This document shows positions 37,918-43,164 of a stretch of 43,164 nt of DNA, piece after piece. Source of the DNA: a virus; IMG/VR virus record IMGVR_UViG_3300019360_000006, positions 1 through 43,164 of that record; one strand, given 5' to 3'. The translations under genes and the position numbers were made by a program. How positions within the stretch are numbered: position 1 is the stretch's first letter; each line of letters begins with the position of its first letter. The notes under the pieces are model-generated. The model made no database searches and had not been told where the DNA came from. It worked only from the letters and a program-made list of their open reading frames with translations.

Positions 37918-38511
37918 ATGATTAACTATGACGAGCCCCTAGAGCCTATAAAGCGTAAGCAGACTAAAACTCATAGTAAGCAGGCTAAAACTCCTCCTGT
38001 TACGCTTGAACAGGCTTTAGAGATAATCAAGAAGCTAGGTCTATCTATAACGATACCTACCTCTAATGAGGAGATAGAGAAACAGCAGCTTAGTCTCTCT
38101 AGACTAGGGTTTACTGAGCCTGGGGAAGCTAAACCTAAGAAAGGTAGACGTATTTCTGTAGAGCCTTTATGTACAGGAGTGCTCTATACTCAACATATTA
38201 TAGGGGGTATAAAGTATGGTCCTGGTAGTATCCAACTAGATGATCCTGTACTATTCCAGAGTCTTATGAAGCAAGATCAACTCTGCGTACAAGCTTATAT
38301 GGATACTGCTCAATATACTACACATAGTAGATGCTTTGTGTTAGCTCCTGGAAGTGGGAGAGACCCATTGCATAAATGGTCTAAGAGAGAGGTAAGTGAG
38401 TCTTTATTCAGTAATACTTCACTTGATGAATCTCAGCCTAGCTTATCTGTAGGTGCTATGGATATAGCTGGATATAACCCGTCTTTTAATCAAGGGCAGA
38501 GAAGGTTCTAA
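37918..38511 (+). CDS. Hypothetical head-region protein
   Basis: A 197-aa protein with a basic N-terminus (PIKRKQTKTHSKQAKTPP), a 'VTLEQALEIIKKLGLSIT' helix and a beta-rich central part (YTQHIIGGIKYGPGSIQLDD). No family recognised. It immediately follows the capsid gene and is likely a head or head-closure component. Confidence 0.55.
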   Translation: MINYDEPLEPIKRKQTKTHSKQAKTPPVTLEQALEIIKKLGLSITIPTSNEEIEKQQLSLSRLGFTEPGEAKPKKGRRISVEPLCTGVLYTQHIIGGIKYGPGSIQLDDPVLFQSLMKQDQLCVQAYMDTAQYTTHSRCFVLAPGSGRDPLHKWSKREVSESLFSNTSLDESQPSLSVGAMDIAGYNPSFNQGQRRF

Positions 38512-38571
38512 TATAGACAGTTAATGAGTATGTAGTCTAGATGCTCTGTATAGAATAAGGACTATGCATAT

Positions 38572-39201
38572 ATGAAATTCACAGCTCTAGTATCTCGTTC
38601 TCTTAATCATGCTGATGAGTCTATACGTATACAGATAGAGGATGAAGACTCCTTTACTAAGTTTAAGGATAAGGTCTTAGAAGCCTGCTTATACTGTGAC
38701 TATAGGAGTAATGTACAGATGCAGAGGTTATTTGAGGATACCTCTCTTACATCTACCTTTAGTAATAGTGAGCTTAAAGCAGCTACTTTAGCAGCTCAAC
38801 TTCTCTATCCTCTAGAGAAACTTCCTTCTAAGTCAAGCTTGAGAGAAGATGTAAAATTTGAGTTCTCTAAACTTAATGGTAGTGGGGAGCAACTTACTAT
38901 ACAACTTAAAGAACTGGATAGTTATGAAGAACTTAATACAGCGATAAGACATATATGGGACTTACTTGATGTAAGACTTCAGCGTACTAATAAGAGAGAA
39001 CTCGAGCATATGGCTTTTATTCAACAACTTGACTTTAACACTAAACTTAAAGTCTCTATGGTTATGGATGTACTCTATGGTAGAGCTACGTCAGAGTTTG
39101 TACAGGAGAGACTAAAGCAGAATGCAGAAGATGAACTCTCTAAAGTAATGAATGAGATACGAGAAGAGACTAGTGAGTCTAGCTTTAGAGAGGATAGCTA
39201 A
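38572..39201 (+). CDS. Hypothetical 209-aa acidic helical protein
   Basis: Acidic and strongly helical (DEDSFTKFKDKVLEACLYCD, then LEKLPSKSSLREDVKFEFSK). Its C-terminal part is a Glu-rich coiled-coil-like helix. The next gene starts one base after its stop, so the two are coupled. Structural or assembly role by position only. Confidence 0.55.
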   Translation: MKFTALVSRSLNHADESIRIQIEDEDSFTKFKDKVLEACLYCDYRSNVQMQRLFEDTSLTSTFSNSELKAATLAAQLLYPLEKLPSKSSLREDVKFEFSKLNGSGEQLTIQLKELDSYEELNTAIRHIWDLLDVRLQRTNKRELEHMAFIQQLDFNTKLKVSMVMDVLYGRATSEFVQERLKQNAEDELSKVMNEIREETSESSFREDS

Positions 39202-39690
39202 ATGCTCTATAGAGTAGACTTCTCTCAATCTCAATGGAGATGGCTCTATAAACCCCTCTATGATAAAGTGCTTAAGTTTGCTCTTTCTCAAGGTAACTCA
39301 GAACTTGAAGTACAGCAGAGATTTGCTAGACTTGTATTAGGTGACTCTCTGCTCTACTTATTTGTAGAGGTAGCTCCCACTGATCCTAGTCGTATTATAT
39401 CTCATTGTATGGTTAGTCTTGTAGGTAATTCTACTTCTCTTAGTACAGCTTTTGTAGAGCATCTGGAATCCGGTTCTAAAGATTTTGCTCAAGAGTGCCT
39501 TAACTTCATAGATCATAGGCTAAAGTCTATGTATCCTACTCTTACTAAGATAGCCTTCTCTACCTCTCGTAAGGACTTTAGAGCATTTGAGAAGAAGTAT
39601 AGCTTTAGTGTAGATAAAGTATTTATGTCTAGAGATATTAAAGAGCTTAGCATGGAGATAGGCAGTGTAGAAGATGTTAGAGGAGAGTAG
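39202..39690 (+). CDS. Hypothetical protein, GNAT-like fold possible
   Basis: A 162-aa protein with the rhythm of GNAT acetyltransferases: a helical start, LLYLFVEVAPTDPSRIISHC (central strand and turn), LSTAFVEHLESGSKDFAQEC, and KDFRAFEKKYSF as helix before the last strand. The Q/RxxGxG/A acetyl-CoA loop is not clear, so this is a weak proposal. Similar genes occur near capsid genes in other podoviruses. Confidence 0.4.
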   Translation: MLYRVDFSQSQWRWLYKPLYDKVLKFALSQGNSELEVQQRFARLVLGDSLLYLFVEVAPTDPSRIISHCMVSLVGNSTSLSTAFVEHLESGSKDFAQECLNFIDHRLKSMYPTLTKIAFSTSRKDFRAFEKKYSFSVDKVFMSRDIKELSMEIGSVEDVRGE

Positions 39691-39691
39691 T

Positions 39692-41287
39692 ATGGGCTTT
39701 TTTGGTGTTGATATATTAGGTGCAGAAGGTCTACAGCTTACTGGCGCTGAGAATAAGACTTCTAACAGAATTACTCTTGATCCTACGACTACTGCTCTTA
39801 ATAATCTTAGACTAGCAGAACTTAATAACGCTATAAGTCAGACAGCAGGACTTCAAGGACACTTAGAAGGTCTGCAGCGTAATGCTTACCTCAGTCCTGA
39901 GACTCAGCAATTACTTGCGTCTATACAAGGTCAAGGTCAGCAACAAGGACTCGATACCTCTAGTTACCTTAACTTAGCAGGACAAGGACTTGACAGAACT
40001 CCTTATGCTAGAGATATAGGGTCTTACTACTCTCCTACTGTAAGTGCTGCTCAGAATATTACTCCTTATCAGTCTAATATCTATGGTACTTACTCTAATA
40101 TCTTACCTGGACTAGACGCTAATCCATACATACAGAACTTAACAGGCCTGAATAATGCTGCGTATCTTCAAGCTAGAGGAGCATTAGACTCTTCTCCTTA
40201 TACGCAGAACTTGCAGCAGTATGGTACTGGACAATACCAACAAGCTTTTAATACTATAGACCCTTCTAGACAAGTAGAAGCAGCGAATGAGTATTTTCGT
40301 AGAATAGTCTCTCCTGAGTTACAGGGTCAGTATAGCTTACTAGGACTAGGAAGGAGTGGTGCTAATCAAGAAGCTCAAGCTAGAGCAGCAGCAGGGATAG
40401 CTTTACCTATACAGCAACAGATTAGTCAGCAACAAGCTCAGTTAGCAGGACAGCAAGCTAATCAGCTTACTAATAACCAGGCAGCCTTAATAGGGCAGAA
40501 TTATAATGCATTAACTGGGCTCTTAGGACAGCAAGCTAGTCAGCTCTATGGAAGTTCTGCTAACCTCTATGGGCAGCAACTAGGCCTTACAGGTAACTTA
40601 CTAGGACAGCAAGCTAATGCTCTTTCTAATCTAGCTAATCAAGGATATGGTAATACTTATCAGAGCAGCTTAGGTGCTGCTCAGGCTCTCTCAGGACTCA
40701 CAGGACAGCAGTATGGCGCTCAAGCTGGTATAGTTCAAGGCCTACCTGGTACTGATATAGCTCTACGTAATGCATATCTTAGCAGACTCCAAGGAGGCTT
40801 AGGCGCTTCTGACTATGGTAGACTAAGTAATATCTCTAATCTCCAGGGCAGTTTACAAGGTTATCTAAGCGCTCTTAACGCGACTCCTTATACTCCGGCA
40901 CCTACTGAGAGAGGTACAGGTACGAATAATGTAGGCCTACTCAATACGGCCTTAGCTCAAGGATTTGGTCAAGGCTTAGGTACAGCAGCAGGCGGTTCTG
41001 ATAGGCGTATTAAAGAGAATATATTAGACTTTGATGCTACTGAGTTCTTAGATAAGATTAAGCCATATTTGTATAACTATAAGAACTCTACAGTACCTAG
41101 AGCTGGTATTATGGCTCAGGATTTGGAGTCTACAGGGGAGTTAGGTAAGAACTTAGTCCATGAAGTACACGGTATCAAGTACATAGAATATGGCAATGCC
41201 TTTAATCTTATGATGGCATGTATAGCTAGTATGCATCAGAGGATTAAGGAGTTAGAGTCTATAACTACTAAAGGAGACGGTATCTAA
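39692..41287 (+). CDS. Gln-rich virion protein with C-terminal S74 intramolecular chaperone domain
   Basis: Start 39692 follows GAGGAGAGTAGT; a TTG at 39674 is less likely. The 531-aa product has a long Gln/Gly/Leu/Ala-rich repeat region (about 80-420, recurring LGQQA and LTGQQ motifs) and then a Peptidase_S74 domain (about 436-531) beginning SDRRIKENI and including AGIMAQDLE. S74 domains help trimeric beta-structured proteins fold and then cut themselves off before the Ser. Here the preceding body is a Q-rich rod rather than a beta-helix. Two bases separate it from the next gene. Confidence 0.8.
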   Translation: MGFFGVDILGAEGLQLTGAENKTSNRITLDPTTTALNNLRLAELNNAISQTAGLQGHLEGLQRNAYLSPETQQLLASIQGQGQQQGLDTSSYLNLAGQGLDRTPYARDIGSYYSPTVSAAQNITPYQSNIYGTYSNILPGLDANPYIQNLTGLNNAAYLQARGALDSSPYTQNLQQYGTGQYQQAFNTIDPSRQVEAANEYFRRIVSPELQGQYSLLGLGRSGANQEAQARAAAGIALPIQQQISQQQAQLAGQQANQLTNNQAALIGQNYNALTGLLGQQASQLYGSSANLYGQQLGLTGNLLGQQANALSNLANQGYGNTYQSSLGAAQALSGLTGQQYGAQAGIVQGLPGTDIALRNAYLSRLQGGLGASDYGRLSNISNLQGSLQGYLSALNATPYTPAPTERGTGTNNVGLLNTALAQGFGQGLGTAAGGSDRRIKENILDFDATEFLDKIKPYLYNYKNSTVPRAGIMAQDLESTGELGKNLVHEVHGIKYIEYGNAFNLMMACIASMHQRIKELESITTKGDGI

Positions 41288-41289
41288 CT

Positions 41290-43164
41290 ATGGGTACTTA
41301 TAGACCTAATCTTCTTAGTGGTATAGAATCCTCTGACCCTCTCTTAGCAAACCCTGAGTATGCACTTACAAGGAGTGAAGGCTTAGGAGGACTAACAGGC
41401 TTTAGTCCTTCTATACAGAGCCCTTCCCTACAGGATATATCTTTCGTACAGCGTATAGAGAGTCCTAGTGTAGTAGAACCTTTTACTAGACACCCTAAGC
41501 AATTAGCACCTCCTGCTCGCTCTCTTAGCCCTTCTCTTGGTAATATACTCTTAGCTTCTCTAGGTGGCGGAGGTCCAGTTAGAACTCTATTAGAGAGAAC
41601 ACGTAGAGAAGCCTTAGCACCTGTGATAGAAGATTTCCAGACAGGCCTAAATGAAGCTATTAAGACAGGCGACTTAGATACAGCTAAATCTTATCTTCAG
41701 CAGTTTAGTAAATATGCTCATCAGACAGAGCAAGCTAAAACATTTTACGAACAAGGTATCAAAGACTTTGTATTACTGAATAACGATATAGCACGTAAAG
41801 ACAAGAAAATAGACACGTACTTACAGACTGTCTCACCTAGTAGTGATACGTATAAGATACTCATGGCTGCTAGAGGGGCTAATCATCTTAAGGCTGATGA
41901 TATAGATAAGTTTGTAGAGCAGAGTAAGACTAAGATAGATGTGAGAGAAGGGAGTTACGCTAAGACAAGACCTCTTACAGAGCAAGTAGAATTAGGGCAA
42001 CTTCCATCTACACTTACTGTAGATAAGCTGCCTGAACCTCTACGTAAGGCTATAAATGCCTATAATACTAGTTCTAGCGTACAGAGAGGGCAACTTCCTA
42101 GTCTTACTGAGCAGCAGTATGTAGATAGAATAAATAAGATACAGTTAGGGAAAGCAGATGCCTTTGATATAGCAGGATTTGAGGCTGTAAATAGAGGATT
42201 AAGCCAAGTAGCTCAGAATATTAATATAGGTACAGCTCTCCCTGCTGGTACGAGATTAGAGAGAGGGAATATAACATTAGGTCAAGCAGGAGATATAACA
42301 GGATTGGAGTATCCTTCTGGTCAGGTGTCTCAAGGTGTAGGGCCTCAACTGCCTGGTGCTACTCAAGTACCTAGCCAAGGTCAAGTACCTAGTAGACCTT
42401 CTTCTAGACTCTCTCAGCCTAATTATACTGTTAATCCTCAATTAGATGAAGCAGGAAAGCAAGTAATTATGAAGGAGAGAGAGAGATTAGCTGCTTCTAA
42501 TGATCCTCAGAAGGATGCTAAGCTTGCCCAGATAGATGCTGTATTAGCTAGTCCTGCAGGAAGTGTAAGTACGCCTATATCTACTACGCCTATAGAGGTT
42601 AGACCTAGCCAAGTAAGTGGTACTCTTACAGGTACTCCTGAAGAAAGAGCTTTGCAAGAATCTACTGATAAGAGACTAACTATAGAAGCTGAGAGAGTAA
42701 AAAGAGATGAGCTAGCACGGAGAGAAGCTTTACGGGAGAGAGAAGTTATACCGGGTAATCCTACTTTTTATAGACTAGATGAGAGAGGTAATCTTATACG
42801 TAAGTCTAACCTCTCGCCTAATGAAGCTGAAAGACACTATCAGACTACGAATGCAGAAGATATACGAGAATTGAATGCCTATGCTAAGCTCAAGTCAGAG
42901 GGAGAAGCGCTTAAGGATAGCTTACGTAAGTCTCCTCCTGAAGTAACTAACGGATTCCTAAAAGCACTGGCTTATACTTATGGTACTGGTATCTCTCTTC
43001 CTATACGCATACCTGCTATAGGTGTACCAGTTACTGTACAAGTTCCTGGAGCAGGAGCAACTACTTTAACGAGAGATCAAGTTATAATGTATCAGAAGTT
43101 AGCTAGCTTCGGTCAGGCTACAGAGAGATATATGAATCCTACTGGTCATCCGAGTAGACAAGTA
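41290..43164 (+). CDS. 5' part of 876-aa virion protein spanning the contig junction
   Basis: The frame is open from the ATG at 41290 to the end of the window with no stop, and continues at base 1 to 879, giving 876 aa. This part has a Pro/Ser-rich start, a helical section with 'RTLLERTRREALAPVIEDFQ' and 'GDLDTAKSYLQQFSKYAHQT', a Gly/Pro/Gln-rich linker (about 330-385), a charged coiled-coil-like section (about 390-500), and a hydrophobic stretch near 'YTYGTGISLPIRIPAIGVPV'. Size, helix content and position suggest an internal ejection protein or tail-channel component. Confidence 0.8.
   Translation, partial: MGTYRPNLLSGIESSDPLLANPEYALTRSEGLGGLTGFSPSIQSPSLQDISFVQRIESPSVVEPFTRHPKQLAPPARSLSPSLGNILLASLGGGGPVRTLLERTRREALAPVIEDFQTGLNEAIKTGDLDTAKSYLQQFSKYAHQTEQAKTFYEQGIKDFVLLNNDIARKDKKIDTYLQTVSPSSDTYKILMAARGANHLKADDIDKFVEQSKTKIDVREGSYAKTRPLTEQVELGQLPSTLTVDKLPEPLRKAINAYNTSSSVQRGQLPSLTEQQYVDRINKIQLGKADAFDIAGFEAVNRGLSQVAQNINIGTALPAGTRLERGNITLGQAGDITGLEYPSGQVSQGVGPQLPGATQVPSQGQVPSRPSSRLSQPNYTVNPQLDEAGKQVIMKERERLAASNDPQKDAKLAQIDAVLASPAGSVSTPISTTPIEVRPSQVSGTLTGTPEERALQESTDKRLTIEAERVKRDELARREALREREVIPGNPTFYRLDERGNLIRKSNLSPNEAERHYQTTNAEDIRELNAYAKLKSEGEALKDSLRKSPPEVTNGFLKALAYTYGTGISLPIRIPAIGVPVTVQVPGAGATTLTRDQVIMYQKLASFGQATERYMNPTGHPSRQV
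43042..43164. repeat. Terminal direct repeat, right copy
   Basis: Identical to 1-123, over 123 bases. It closes the circular map; see the left copy. Confidence 0.95.

Noticed and set aside
1-43164. Temperate lifestyle with integrase and attachment site
   Set aside because: No integrase, excisionase or CI/Cro-type pair was found. The only regulator is one winged-helix protein, and the shared 14-mer at 21287 and 26832 is too short to be an att site.
1-43164. Stop-codon reassignment, suggested by the frequent TAG words
   Set aside because: TAG, TAA and TGA all end genes at expected places, and no core gene has in-frame stops.

Overview
This window is a complete or near-complete genome of a tailed double-stranded DNA bacteriophage. 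The last 123 bases repeat the first 123, so the contig closes into a circle of about 43,041 bp, and one 876-codon gene runs across the junction (41290 to 43041, then 1 to 879). The gene set fits a short-tailed (podovirus-like) virion: TerL, a large portal, a scaffold candidate, an N4-gp56-like capsid protein, an adaptor-like protein, a beta-propeller nozzle-like protein, fibre and spike proteins, and no recognisable tail tube or tape measure. I see no integrase, so a lytic lifestyle is more likely. A T4-type lysozyme, secretory signal peptides and a sigma-54-like promoter favour a Gram-negative host; the host itself cannot be named. Arginine codons outside the central block are mostly AGA, and the phage carries a matching tRNA-Arg(UCU).

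Layout. (1) Virion module, rightward: it begins at a consensus sigma-70 promoter (30057-30086) with a structured leader, then runs through a TerS candidate, TerL, portal, scaffold, capsid, several head-proximal proteins, an S74-chaperone protein and the 876-aa protein. It continues across the junction into the nozzle-like protein, collagen-like and fibre proteins, two proteins with signal peptides, the lysozyme, adaptor, holin candidate and tailspike (to 11567). (2) Replication and nucleotide module, leftward (20605 to 11614): ERF annealing protein, a DNA polymerase split over two genes (UDG plus 3'-5' exonuclease; polymerase), a RecA-like ATPase, ThyX, the tRNA, and last a Tad1-like protein predicted to sequester immune second messengers. 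(3) Control region 20606-21789: divergent promoters, palindromic operators, a 17-unit array of TACGTA-type repeats on a mostly 16-bp grid, and a sigma-54-like promoter. (4) Accessory block, rightward (21790-26309): about 14 small genes of more GC-rich composition, several with Zn-binding motifs. (5) About 0.8 kb of pyrimidine-rich non-coding DNA with GTAC-rich and tandem repeats (26346-27132). (6) Leftward small genes (29864-27305): a winged-helix protein with a decayed copy beside it, a DUF5664-like nucleotide hydrolase candidate, and a tandem pair of paralogues.

How it fits together. The repeat-rich control region probably drives the accessory block, which is likely early and host-directed. 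The leftward operon copies the genome and supplies dTMP, while the strong promoter at 30057 drives packaging and assembly. The features most worth following up are the TACGTA array with the sigma-54-like site, the Tad1-like protein, the split UDG-polymerase, the switch-like leader RNA and the GTAC-rich region.
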